The translations under genes were made by a program, and so were the position numbers. The notes under the pieces are model-generated. The model did no database searches and had not been told where the DNA came from. It saw only the letters and a program-made list of their open reading frames with translations. From positions 59,100,660 through 59,164,659 of the forward strand of contig CM071933.1 in the NCBI GenBank assembly GCA_016081115.2: 64,000 nucleotides of DNA, in the 5' to 3' direction. The stretch's first letter is position 1; every line of letters begins with the position of its first letter. Source of the stretch: Rehmannia glutinosa. Lineage: Eukaryota; Streptophyta; Magnoliopsida; Lamiales; Orobanchaceae. Below, piece after piece: positions 32,235 to 43,299 of this stretch.

Positions 32235-35200
32235 GGGGTTAGCGAAACACTTCATCGCCCCATTGCCCTCCTTCTTTCTTCTTGACTCTGTCTTCGTCGC
32301 TCTCTTCCTCTTCTTCTCATCTCCATTTCTTTCTTCTTTTCGTAGGCTCTTTTGGCGGCTTTGTCTTTTTTTTTTTTCTTTCTTTTCTTGCCACAAACCG
32401 AGTTTGTCTCTTATTTTCTTCTTCGATTATCTTGACATACTCGGCATTTTTCCTTTCCACTTCCGTTATTGGCTATAGCATCATATCCATTGATGAGACC
32501 GCTTCATTTCTTGCCTGGATCTACATATTCAATATTTTTTGGTAGAGTGCGGGTATAAAACCTCCACCTCCACCGCTTCTTCCTTCTTTTTTTCTCGGGC
32601 GTATATTGTACCGGTCTCTTCTTCTTACCAAAGAGAGTGATCGCTAGTAGTTTCTTTCTATCGCCTTCTTCGCACAAACTTGATCCTTTCTCCCAGTACA
32701 AGTCCCAGGCTTGGGCTATGGACATGTTTTTGAAATATCCTTTGAACTCGAGCATTTTGAATTCTTCAACAGATCTTGGCTCTTGTCCGTCATCTGGAAT
32801 GGCATCTGTATCTTTACCTGTTGGAATGCCTCCAAATTGTTTTAACATCTCTTCAACACGAACATCCATTCTTTTGTCGAAATCCTCCATCTCTGCTTCT
32901 ACAATTTTCTTCTTATGTGACATGGGCACAACAGAGTGATAGAGCGGCAGAGTTACAGGAAGTTTGCTTTGATTATCTTTGGGTCGTAACATGACCTTCT
33001 TGAGGGTTTCAAAAGCATTAAGGTCACATCCTTTGACATTTCCCCCTCAACAGCTTTTCCCTTTTCTTTCCTCTTCTCAACAGCTGCATCTTTCTTCTCT
33101 ACAATAGATGTCTCCTTTAACATCTTTTGGTATTCCTCTTCCCCCTTTTTGGCATCATCAAATGAGAGAGAAACCCCTGGAAACATCCCAGCAAGCATGA
33201 AGTCAAGTCGGCTGATGGCTGAATTCTGCTTGGAGTCGGATGTGGCATATGTTGTACGAAATTCAGAACGGGTGGCCTTCGACTCAACTGTAACCAGTTT
33301 CATTTCAGCCATGAGGAGGCTGAATTTGGCATTCATAGTCTCCTCAAATCCCAGAATTTCTTTCTTCTGAAACTCCTGCAGCAGCTCCATTTCGGTTTTG
33401 TGAGAGGCATGCAACCTCTCAATGTACTCCTGCATTCTCTGCTTCATGTCAGCATTGTCTGCGCTCCAAACAAGCATCCTGTTATAGAGAGCCTTGAAGT
33501 AACGAACTTGTTCGAGACGCATTGCAGATTGCTGCTGACACCACTCCCTGATTCTTATCACTATCCCTCTCAAGTCGGCAGTGAGGGTAGCATCTCGATT
33601 GTCCAGCCGCATGTGCAATGAGGCCTGATGCCATTCGATCCTCTCAATCTCTCCACAGATCTTCTTGAAGACTTCACGGATTTCAGCTGTCACTTCAGAT
33701 TCAGCTGGCGGCCATTCAACGTCGAAATCGAATTCTGCTGGCACAATGGAGTCAGTAGGGATGATGGGTTCTTCGCGTGCAGAGTACTTCTTCTGTTCTT
33801 TTGCAGTTTCTGCTTCTAGTGCAGGTAGCTCGATTGAAAAAGGGGAGGTCTCTTCAAATGCATCGTCTCGTACATGTGAAATTGTACGAGAGGTCATTTC
33901 TGTTGCAGCTCTGGAAGCCTGCGTAGTTGACTGTGATTCAGTTGGGGTCTTTGATGGTATTGACCCAGCTGGTTGAGCCTTAGCTGTCTTAACAGCTTCT
34001 TCGGTCTCAGCTGGTTTGTCCTTTTGAGTTTGCTGTTCCTTGACCGTATCAATAGCGTCATCGGAAGATGATGAGACTTGAGGGCTTGGCTCATCATCAA
34101 AATTGAACGTTTGACGAGTAGCTTTGAAATCTGGCTTACTCGTACTTGGAAGAACATCCTCAGCTGAGTTTTTTTGATGTGCAGCAGGGGTGGACTCAGC
34201 TTCATCTTCAGATCCCAGAAATGATATGTCAGGGTTGTCTTGGGAATCATGAAGAGCACTAATCTCCTTCTCAGATTCTTCAATATGAACGGGAGGGATG
34301 TTCTGCATTTCTTCCTCTTTACCCAGGGAAGTCTCAACCTCTCTTAGGCCTTCATTACCTCCTGCAGTCTCAACTGCAGCAAGGCCTTGTACAGTCCCTT
34401 CGACAGACGCAGCTGTCTTAGGGTCTTCTGTAGTGTCATCCACAAGAGTCTCAACTTACTGATTGCACTTTCATTGCCCAGAGTGTTAACTCCCAGGGTA
34501 GATCCATCATGTGTCTCGACTGCATCAGCAGCATCCTCAGCCTGCAAAGCTGTTGGCACTTCAGCTGGGACAGACTCAACTGTCCGAGCTTCGTCAGTGA
34601 CAACTTGCTATTATTATTTTTATTTCTTTTTCTCCACTTTGCCTCCTTCCTTCATAGTGGAGTCATCTGTAGCATCCTCCGACCTAGCTGTAGTGGAGCG
34701 AGTTTCCCCCTCAGCTGGCGCACCAGCTGAGTGGCTGATGGTGGGGTCACTCTGCTCCAGACTCCCGGCTGTTTCCATTGAGTGTTCAGCCATGGGGCCA
34801 GGTGGTAAGACACCTGCAACAGGGGTTGGCTCAACTTGGGTGCCCAAGTTTCCAGTGTCATCGCCAAGTCCCTTAGATCTGTCATCTGAGTGAACTGGAG
34901 AAGTGGTTGCAGCAATAACTGTGGCAATCTGTTGTACCACTCCCAACGGATCAATTTCCAGCTGAGATTTAGAAGACTCTCCAGGTCCTTCCCTCAGTTG
35001 TTGCTCATGCATTAATCTGGATTCCCGCATGGCTTGCTGCATGTCCAACTTCTCCTTTGCAGCAGCAGGATCCATGTCCTCATCACTTCCCGAAAGCATA
35101 TCAATGTGAGGATGAGTATGGTCGTTGGTTCCAGTGAAAGGGCAAATGTTGGCTTTCTCATGAGCTTATGCTTCCTCAGCTGCTCTGGCTTTTTCTTGCT

Positions 35201-35364
35201 CCTTGTGAATTTGCAGCATATTTATGCAGTTATCCTCATCCAGGTCCTGCAGTACAGTGCCAATCTCAAGAAGCTTGAAAAGCTCCTCTTCTTCCTCAAT
35301 ATACTCAGGGTGTGCAAACTGCACCCTTGAGTGACTCAACTTCCATTTCCTCCACTCTCGCAGA
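32235..35364 (-). pseudogene. Unknown large ORF of the SIRE-like element (3' of pol)
   Basis: A continuous minus-strand coding region of about 1,040 codons, now broken into open pieces (35364-35100, 35099-34620, 34443-32953, 32992-32504, then to 32235). The upstream part reads EELFKLLEIGTVLQDLDEDNCINML, then acidic Ser/Thr/Pro-rich sequence. The middle is a helical/coiled-coil block (FKKICGEIERIEWHQASLHMRL, ...YNRMLVWSADNADMKQRMQEYIERL). A conserved-looking block (EFKMLEFKGYFKNMSIAQAWDLYW) and a Lys/Arg-rich tail follow. It lies between the deleted pol and the PPT, where SIRE elements carry an extra, sometimes 'env-like' ORF. No transmembrane segment is obvious, so 'env' is not supported. Function unknown. 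Confidence 0.6.
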
Positions 35365-36096
35365 AGGTTACAGGATGAATAAAGCTTGTTATCTCAGGTA
35401 TGCAAGGTAACCTTTTCTCAAAGTGATTCCTTAGCCTTTTATAGTGAACTTTTCAAAAATCTGCCCGTTGAAGAGATAGGCTGATTTTCAAAAGTCACTT
35501 GTGTTCGTTGGCTTGTCTTTTCTTGGTCTTCAATCTTGAGATGTAGACCTTTCCTCGTATTAAATGAATGTCCAGCTTTTTAGGCTCTAACACGAGGTGC
35601 AGTGCTTCCCATTGGTTTATTCTTTTTGCACGCTTCTGAGGCTGAGCACTTTAAGACATGGCAGCATGGAAGTATTACTTATTTAAGTAATGTTCTTGAC
35701 TTTTGTGCAATGGATTCTTTTCAGTTAACTCCTCTTTGCAGCTGTCGTTTCCCTAGGTGACTTGAGTCTGCTACAATGATTGAAAGACTCATCTGTCACT
35801 TCAACTTGACTTGGCTTCGTGAGTTGACTTAACTGATTCTTCTCACATCTGTCTCACAGCCGATACTCCTTGATCGAGTCCTTGGTCTTCTTTCTTGGCC
35901 ATACTCAGTTGTTCCTCAGCGGAGTCTTCACTTCACATATTCAGTTGACTTCTTGTATTTCCAGGCATAGCTGACTTGACTCAGCTTATACAACCCTATC
36001 TATTATGATAAGAATTACAAGGAAAATGGGGTGCCAACTTTCTTGTTTAAGTTTTACATGGCATTCATCAAAATCTAAACAATAAATTTCCCAACA
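35365..36096 (-). mobile_element. Truncated 5' LTR of the SIRE-like element
   Basis: Matches 31234-31967 and includes the TATA (35436-35443) and W-box region. It stops 70-80 bp downstream of the TATA, where it joins the ORF region at the short shared sequence AGGTTACA. Confidence 0.85.
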
Positions 36097-36101
36097 CACA
36101 A

Positions 36102-36974
36102 TCTCCTTAAGAACGGAATGCTGAGATGAATTCATCACACTTTCCATCACTTTATCTTTCTCCTTCCCCACCGGGGGTAGATCCCTCTCTTTAAAATGGG
36201 ACTGGCTGCTACAAAAGCCAATATTTGGCCCTGAGTTAGGAGTAGAGGACCTAACCCAGTCACCAAATCTTCATTATTTCAAAACCCCATTCTGGATATT
36301 TATCCTTCTACAAACACAATTCCGGTCAATATGACCTACAATCCCACAGAAAAAACAGAAGCTTGGTAGATTCTCATACTTAAATCCACCCATTATGATG
36401 TCTCTCCCAATGATATGTTATCCCTTCTCAACAATGGTTTCTCGAAGTTCACATCCACTAGGATTTTCACAAACCGCCCCTTACAGCTGCCAGTCTCCGG
36501 AACCACCACATCATGAACCTTAGAAAACCTTTTTCCTATTCTGACCCCAGTTTCCGCCGAGACCCAATGCACCGGAAGATTCCAGATCTGGATCCAGACT
36601 TCCACATACTGCCATTTTTCAAGATCCAGTATTGACTCCTCCGACCACTCATTTAAGATGATGAACTAGTTGTCAAAGATCCACGGTCTGCCTCTCAGGA
36701 CTTTAAGCTTTTCCAAATTAGATTTAAACACAAACTGAAAATAGTTCGAGCCAATCTCTCTCAGTAGAAACACCTCTCGAGTTTGCCAAATGGACACCAT
36801 GGTATTTTTTAGGCCAAAAAAGTTACTTTTTTATCCCCAAAAACTTTACCCACAAGACTTCTTTTACATTCCTCTACACTCAGAGCCACGTCTGAATCAT
36901 CCAACGCAACACCCAATTTTCCTCAGCTGATAAATCAATTTTTTTTCCATTTTATTAGCTATATCACTCTCCAT
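36102..36974 (-). pseudogene. LINE ORF1 (DUF4283 / zinc knuckle)
   Basis: The ATG at 36974 (MESDIANKMEK) is followed by a frame change at an A8 run (about 36945), then IDLSAEENWV. The RNA-binding domain reads WIQIWNLPVHWVSAETGVRIGKRFSKVHDVV and GRFVKILVDVNFEKPL (about 36600-36400), typical of plant LINE ORF1 (DUF4283). A zinc knuckle FCFFCGIVGHIDRNC follows near 36355-36310. The frame is continuous with 30390 once the SIRE-like insertion and one CACAA are removed. ORF1 proteins bind LINE RNA. Confidence 0.75.
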
Positions 36975-37746
36975 AATGGTTGGGACCACCTCTTCAACTA
37001 GCAACCAACAGAACACTTATTCTCACCTGCACACACAACCAACAAAACATAAAACAATAATAAACAAATGAGTCAAAACACCAAGAAATGGGAAAAGGGT
37101 TAAAAAAGAAGAGAAAAATGAAGATACTAAGCGATGGGATACTAAACACAAGGAATACGGAAGTGAAAACGAGACCAACATAGAGCAAACAAAACCACGG
37201 GACCACCTCAAAGGAATAATGTATGTTTACTATGGGTGAGATTAAGAAGGATAGACATTACAACCTCCATACAAGAGGAACTCCATAAACCCTAGAGAGA
37301 GAAACTAATACTCCACCATGAGACTTTTTAAAATGTGTGAGATCTTCTTTGCTACAATACATTGAGAAAATGAAAGAAAAATCGAGGAGAAGGCTTGAAG
37401 GTTCAACATCGACTACTCTTCTCATTTCGAAATTTCAAATTTTAATTTTTTTTCTTTATATTTACCTTTGTCATGAAATTGTATATCAATTTGTTATGAT
37501 GATTATTGACTAGGTTCTTAATATTAGGATTATGATATAATCTAATTAGGAAGACTTGAATTCCTCTTTCAATTTAATTGAACATTGATTTTTTCTACTA
37601 CAGTTGTCTCTATGGGATTTAATGTTTCCAATTAAATCGGCCACTCATTGGATGACTCAATAATCACATCGATGTTGGGTGATGCATTTTTTTTAAGTGT
37701 AAAACCCATGAATTACATATGAAATATAATGTATAGCTTGTGTACT
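36975..37746. other. LINE 5' leader and unassigned flank
   Basis: On the minus strand, T-rich leader-like sequence runs upstream of the ORF1 ATG to about 37300 (including CTCTCTCTAGGGTTT). No boundary or TSD for the LINE was found. 37330-37741 is AT-rich with no recognised feature; 37742-37746 is the TSD GTACT of the next element. Confidence 0.4.
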
Positions 37747-37976
37747 TGTTAAGTTGGTTTTTATACCAACGTATTGAGTACTCTAGACGAGGATTTTGCG
37801 TTGTTTTTGGGTATTTTAGTGTCGTTTGAGTCAAGTTTGTGTCATTAGATGTCGTTCGAGAATCGGGACTGATCTTGATAGCCGAAACTGGTTAAAAACG
37901 ATGAAAAACGTGTTTGGGTGGTGAAGATCGCATTTTGGGAGCTAAAAAATGGAAATATATCGAGCAAGATCGAGCG

Positions 37977-38185
37977 TCGCAGCACCAAAACCCCCGCGCT
38001 GCAGCGCGGAGGCCGAAATTGGTACAGCGGATGAGGGCATGGGCGCGCTGCAGCGCCACGCCGGGAGCACTTATTTGCAGTGTAGCGGTGGACGACATCG
38101 CAACATATCGGTAGCGCTGGCTGCAGCTTCAACAACCAGAGGGCTGCAGCGCGCGTAGGCTAGGGGAGAAGCGCGCTGCTGCACA
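37977..38185 (+). promoter_or_regulatory. GCGCTGCAGCGC palindrome array
   Basis: CGCGCTGCAGCGCGG, GGCGCGCTGCAGCGCCA, GGCTGCAGCGCGCG and GCGCGCTGCTGCA motifs in about 200 bp, ending 8 bp before the TATA box. Counterpart of 926-1135. Confidence 0.75.
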
Positions 38186-38192
38186 CCATTTC

Positions 38193-38200
38193 TATAAATA
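38193..38200 (+). promoter_or_regulatory. LTR TATA box
   Basis: TATAAATA followed by AGAAGAAGGGAC. The predicted transcript start is near 38225. Confidence 0.7.
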
Positions 38201-39118
38201 GAAGAAGGGACGGACAAACAAGGGGTTGGACATTTTGGAGAGCACAAGGGACGATTTTGAGCAAGGAGAAAGAGTTCGGGACGAGATTCGAAGGTATCTA
38301 TCTTCTGGAAACAGAGAAGATTCTTCCTTTAATCATTCTGAATTATTTTTCTAGCATCTTTGTTGAACCCTATCAATGTATAATTACTTCTTCATGAGTT
38401 TTTGTACATCTATTATGAGCTAAACCTGTTTTTCTAGGGGATTGATGTAACTTATGTTTGAACCTATGCTTTGATTTCTAGTTTATGAAATTTGCATGTT
38501 TATTAATCTATTTGTGCTATTTGATTTGATTGCATCTGGATTATCTGATCAATAATTTAGATTGTTTGGCGTGTTTAATTTGACGCTCGAGAGAGGTAAT
38601 TGAACACATGGCCTTAGAATAGCACAACCTAGGGTTTCATAGAATCGAGAGATTTATGAATCTTTTGAAGCCTGTGATAGAATATTCATTGAGCACATTA
38701 TGGTTTAATTTATGATTTTTATAGAGATATCGAAATCAGAAATTGGAACCTAGAATCACTTGGCACTCGAGAGAGGAAGTGATAAACGGTAGGAATATTG
38801 GCTTATAGATTGATAACTTGTGATTAATAAACTGGATTGAAAACATAGGGGATAACTAGGTGAAATCAACCCTCTAGAATTCATCTTCTACGTGTTTGAT
38901 AAATTGTTTGAACCAATTATTTGGTTAATTTTAGTTTTCTTTTTAGTTTAATAATCATCATCTCTTTTCGATTTCTAGATAGAATTAAGCTATTTTAATT
39001 ATAGTACTTAGTATAAAATTCGATAACAATCCCTGTGGAGACGATAACCCTACTTTCAAAACCTATACTAAAACTTTGACACCGTAGCTTTGCGGTAAGA
39101 TTTTCGCGATTAAGTTTT

Positions 39119-39136
39119 TGGCGCCGTTGCCGGGGA
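39119..39136 (+). other. Athila primer-binding site
   Basis: TGGCGCCGTTGCCGGGGA, the classical Athila-type PBS, six bases after the LTR end. Confidence 0.9.
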
Positions 39137-39241
39137 TTGTTTTATCCTATTTTAAACTAATACTATTACCAAGTAGTCTTAATACTAATCTAGACTAGTA
39201 TAGGAATCATAATTTCGTATTTCTCATTGATTTATTTGTTT

Positions 39242-40674
39242 ATGCGAGATTAAAAAATACTAATTTGCTTCCTTTTGATCCAGAGATTGAACGGACACTT
39301 CGAGCAATCGGAAGCGACAAAGCGAGCACGAGATCGAGCAATGGCGGTGGCGTAGACAATGAGAATAACGGAAATTGGGTTGTGAATGTGCCACCACTGA
39401 GAGGCACGAGAAAGGGCAATCAGGGATTATTTCCGGACGCAACGAGAACTATTCTAATTGTGCACGACCCATAAATGCAAATAATTTCGAATTGAAACCG
39501 GGCCTCATAAGCATGGTTCAGAGAATCGATTTGGGGAGTCCGGTGGATGATCCGAATACACATTTGGCGACATTCTTGGAGATTTGTGACACCATCAAGA
39601 TGAATGGTGTGTCGATGAGGCGATTAGGTGAGGCTTTTCCCGTTCTCACTCACGGGATAAAGCCAGACAATGGTTACAGACGTTCGCACCTGGGAGTATC
39701 ACTAATTGGGACGATCCGATCAAAAATTCATGACAAAGTTCTTCCCTCCCAGCAAGACACTCCAACTGAAAAACGAGATAGCTCAATTCCAACAGATCGA
39801 CTTTGAGCCGTTGTATGAAGCTTGGAAACAATATAAGGATCTGTTGAGAAGATGCCCACATCATGGTTATGCGGTTTGTGGAGGGTCGATTTTTACAATG
39901 GTTTGAACGGGCATACGAGGACAATACTAGATGCGCAGAGGGGGGCACTTTGATGGCTAAAACTCCGATCGAGGCATTACTTCTTCTTGAAGAAATGGCC
40001 ACAAATAGCTATCAATGGCCCTCGGCGATTAGTACCAAAGAAAGTTCTTTGGTGTCCTTGAGTGGATCATATGTCGGCATTAGCATCTCAAATATCAAGC
40101 ATTGTCGAAACAATGGCCATCATGAATTCGGGTGGAACACCGCAATGCAGACCGAAAATACCACCAAATGCATTGTTCGGGAGGTTGTAACATTCGATGC
40201 CGAGCAAGCCAACTATGTGAATAACCGAGGTTTTAACAATCGAGGTACTCGATTCTACCGACTCATTATCACCCTAGGAATTCGCAATCATGAGAACTTC
40301 TCCTACAGTAATAATAGAAACGTGTTGAATCCACCTCCGGGTTACACCAATCCATCTAGCTCTAATGCACCTGTAGGTGAGAAGAAACAGTCGCTCGAAG
40401 AAATACTCGGTACATTTATTGGAGAGACTAGAAATCGGCTGAATAGAAGCGATGCACAGATTGATAAGTTGGGCACAAAAATGTCTACTATGGAGACACA
40501 CCTTAGATCATTGGAGACCCAAATGGGACAATTAGCTACCGCCATAAGTTCTCAGCAGAAGAAAGAAAAATTTCCAAGTAATACTGAGGTGAATCCGAGG
40601 GAACATTGTAAAGCCATCCAGTTGCGGAGTGGTGCTGCATATGATGGTCCTAAGCTTCCCTCTCATGCCACCTA
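39242..40674 (+). pseudogene. Athila gag, frameshifted
   Basis: The N-terminus reads MLPFDPEIERTLRAIG (about 39265). After a frame break come INANNFELKPGLISMVQ and PNTHLATFLEICDTIKMNGVSM, the Athila capsid signature. A further broken stretch follows to 39860. Then FVEGRFLQWFERAYEDN, NYVNNRGFNNRG, NPPPGYTNPSSSNAPVGEKKQSLEEIL and a coiled coil ending SHAT* at 40675. No zinc knuckle is seen. At least three frame breaks. Confidence 0.8.
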
Positions 40675-40801
40675 AGAGGATCCTTCTGATTCTGAAGTAC
40701 CTATTGAGGAGGAGTCGAAACAAAAAGAAGATAAGCAGAGCAACGAGCAGACGGAGGCTACCAAGCCTAAATCTGCTCCCACTCTTGATTCTGCGATTCT
40801 A

Positions 40802-41522
40802 GTGCCTAACTCACTCCCTTTTCCTCAGAGATTTCAGAAAAAGAAGCTAGATTCTCAATTTTCGAAGTTCTTGGAAATTTTTAAGAAAATTCACATCAAC
40901 ATCCCGTTTGCTGATGCACTCGAGCAAATGCCTAATTATGCTAAATTCATGAAGGATGTGATGTCGAAAAAGAGGAAGTTGGGCGAGTTCGAGACTGTAA
41001 AGCTTACAGAAGAATGCAGTGCTATTTTGCAAAGGAAGTTACCACAGAAATTGAAAGATCCGGGGAGTTTCACTATCCCTTGTACTATTGGTGATTCTAT
41101 TTTTAATAAAGCCCTTTGTGATCTTGGTGCTAGCATTAATCTTATGCCTTTGTCTGTTTTCAGGAAACTAGGTCTTGGAGAGGTGAAGCCATCCACCATC
41201 ACCCTACAATTGGCGGACAGATCGCTTACATATCCGCGAGGAGTGATCGGAGATGTTTTAGTGAAGGTGGACAAGTTCATATTTCCGGCAGACTTTGTTG
41301 TACTGGATATGGAGGAGGATAGAGATGTTCCATTAATTTTGGGGAGACCATTTTTGGCCACCGGTCGTGCATTAATCGATGTTCAACGAGGTGAACTGAC
41401 TTTGCGAGTTAATGAAGAGGAAGTGATGTTCAACATTTATAATGCGATGAAATTCCAAGAAGAACAACACACTTGCCATTTCATAGACTTGGCGGAGAAG
41501 TATGCTCGCTCAGAAATAGCTC
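40802..41522 (+). CDS. Athila protease, open up to the deletion junction
   Basis: Open from 40802: FPQRFQKKKLDSQFSKFLEIFKK, then KLTEECSAILQRKLPQKLKD and FTIPCTIGDSIFNKALCDLGASINLMPLS, with retropepsin active site DLGAS (about residues 109-113). ILGRPFLATGRALIDVQRGE follows. Open for 240 codons and more intact than the copy at 22523-23386. It runs into LTR sequence at 41523, where RT should start, so the product would be a gag-free protease fragment of unclear use. Confidence 0.75.
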
Positions 41523-42384
41523 GACGATTTTGAGCAAGGAGAAAGAGTTCGGGACGAGATTCGAAGGCATCTATCTTCTGGAAACAGAGAAGATTCTTCC
41601 TTTAATCATTCCGAATTATTTTTCTAGCATCTTTGTTGAACCATATCAATGTATAATTACTTCTTCATGAGTTTTTGTACATCTATTATGAGCTAAACCT
41701 ATTTTTCTAGGGGATTGATGTAACTTATGTTTGAACCTATGCTTTGATTTCTAGTTTATGAAATTTGCATGTTTATTAATCTATTTGTGCTATTTGATTT
41801 GATTGCATCTGGATTATCTGATCAATAATTTAGATTGTTTGGCGTGTTTAATTTGACGCTCGAGAGAGGTAATTGAACACATGGCCTTAGAATAGCACAA
41901 CCTAGGGTTTCATAGAATCGAGAGATTTATGAATCTTTTGAAGCCTGTGATAGAATATTCATTGAGCATATTAGGGTTTAATTTATGATTTTTATAGAGA
42001 TATCGAAATCAGAAATTGGAACCTAGAATCACTTGGCACTCGAGAGAGGAAGTGATAAACGGTAGGAATATTGGCTTATAGATTGATAACTTGTGATTAA
42101 TAAACTGGATTGAAAACATAGGGGATAACTAGGTGAAATCAACCCTCTAGAATTCATCTTCTACGTGTTTGATAAATTGTCTGAACCAATTATTTGCTTA
42201 ATTTTAGTTTTCTTTTTAGTTTAATAATCATCATCTTTTTTCGATTTATAGATAGAATTAAGCTATTTTAATTATAGTACTTAGTATAAAATTCGATAAC
42301 AATCCCTGTGGAGACGATAACCCTGCTTTCAAAACCTATACTAAAACTTGACACCGTACGCTTGCGGTAAGATTTTCGCGATCA
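41523..42384 (+). mobile_element. Truncated 3' LTR (R-U5 part only)
   Basis: Matches 38250-39112 and lacks all of U3, including TATA and palindromes. Ends TTTTCGCGATCA before TSD GTACT. Confidence 0.9.
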
Positions 42385-42498
42385 GTACTCTTATTTGAGA
42401 TTCGTTATGCTCGAAGATTTGCTGATTTTTATATTTACATATAAATACAGTAAGTTAGTAATTGACAATTTTTTCATCAGATTTTTGGGGACATTATT

Positions 42499-42808
42499 CA
42501 CTATAAGAAAAAACCAGTTTACCTAAAGAAAAATATGTAGGTAAGTATTAAGAAAATTATAAAGTGTAGGTAAAATCATTGTAGGTAAAACCATTGTAGG
42601 TAAAATATTTACCTACATAATCTAAAACTGTTGGTAAATACCCACAAAAAATCTGTCGGTAATTGAAAATTTGTCGGTAATTTGTCGGCAATTTGTCGGT
42701 ATAATTTGGGGGAAAATGATATTTTTTATTTTGTAGATATTCTGTAGGTGATTATAAAATTTATTGATAAAATCATTTCTGTCGGTAAATTGGAATTTTC
42801 TTTTAGTG
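42499..42808. mobile_element. CACTA-type MITE
   Basis: 310 bp with ends CACTATAAGAAAA and TTTTCTTTTAGTG, flanked by 3 bp TSD ATT (42496-42498, 42809-42811). Subterminal repeats GTAGGTAAA and TGTCGGTAA in opposite orientations, as in CACTA elements. No transposase. Confidence 0.8.
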
Positions 42809-43020
42809 ATTGAATAATTGAGAAATTCTGCCTATCAATTAGAAAAATAGATTGAGGTTGACATAATTTAGGGTTCAAATTTGATTAATTACAGTGAATT
42901 CATTAATTATAGGCTTAAAGTAGTGGAAGTATATATCAATATGTTTTTATGCATTGTCCAATGTTAGTTTTTCATTTTCTTAGTTTTACATTGGGCAGTT
43001 GCTTTCGATTGCTCAAAACC

Positions 43021-43287
43021 ATCGTGGGCTATCTCTTGGGCTTTTCATCCGCGTCGCACTTAACGACTTCTCAACTTCTAAAAGTGGATTTCATGTCTAC
43101 CTCACACTCGAACCCACGAGTTCAACTGGTGGTACTCACTATCTAAAATCTCATGACTTATTTGGAGGTCATGGGTTCGAGTATGGGGGAATGCATGAAA
43201 TCCACTTTCAGGGGTAAGAAGCCTATGGGTGTGACGCGGTTGGGAAGCCTACGGGATAGTCCACAGTAAAGCCCATGAGATAGTCCT
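43021..43287. repeat. Long imperfect hairpin with tRNA box B-like sequence
   Basis: Nested inverted repeats pair across the unit: AAAGTGGATTTCATG (43080-43094) with CATGAAATCCACTTT (about 43195-43209), ACTCGAACCCA with TGGGTTCGAGT (43172-43182), and outer arms with GGGCTATCTC/GAGATAGTCC. GGTTCGAGT resembles a pol III box B, with a box A-like TTCAACTGGTGG at 43121. Foldback element or inverted SINE fragments. Confidence 0.5.
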
Positions 43288-43299
43288 CAATTAAAGATA

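Larger units (their letters stand above)
30391..36096 (-). mobile_element. SIRE-like Copia element, pol deleted, one LTR truncated
   Basis: Outer ends TGTAGGTCCC (30391) and CCCAACA (36096) are flanked by exact TSDs CACAA (30386-30390 and 36097-36101). Left LTR 30391-31967. PPT on minus directly after it (AAAAAGGGGGAAATTG, 31968-31983). The interior holds only a large unknown ORF region. The right LTR keeps 732 bp (35365-36096). Gag, PBS and pol are gone. Inserted into LINE ORF1. Confidence 0.85.
37747..39112 (+). mobile_element. 5' LTR of the Athila-type element
   Basis: TGTTAAGTTGG...TTCGCGATTA, 1366 bp. The end is TA here against CA in the 3' copy. The last 863 bp match 41523-42384 with few differences, suggesting fairly recent insertion. 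Confidence 0.9.
37747..42384 (+). mobile_element. Athila-type element, gag-protease only, TSD GTACT
   Basis: 5' LTR 37747-39112, PBS 39119-39136, gag, protease, then a partial 3' LTR (41523-42384). Exact TSDs GTACT at 37742-37746 and 42385-42389 show that both outer ends are original. RT, RNase H, integrase and the U3 of the 3' LTR are deleted. Confidence 0.9.

Noticed and set aside
32235..35364. Envelope protein of the SIRE-like element
   Set aside because: Position fits the 'env-like' slot, but no signal peptide, transmembrane segment or Cys pattern is visible.
43172..43182. tRNA gene
   Set aside because: Only box A- and box B-like strings; no cloverleaf arms or anticodon stem could be formed.
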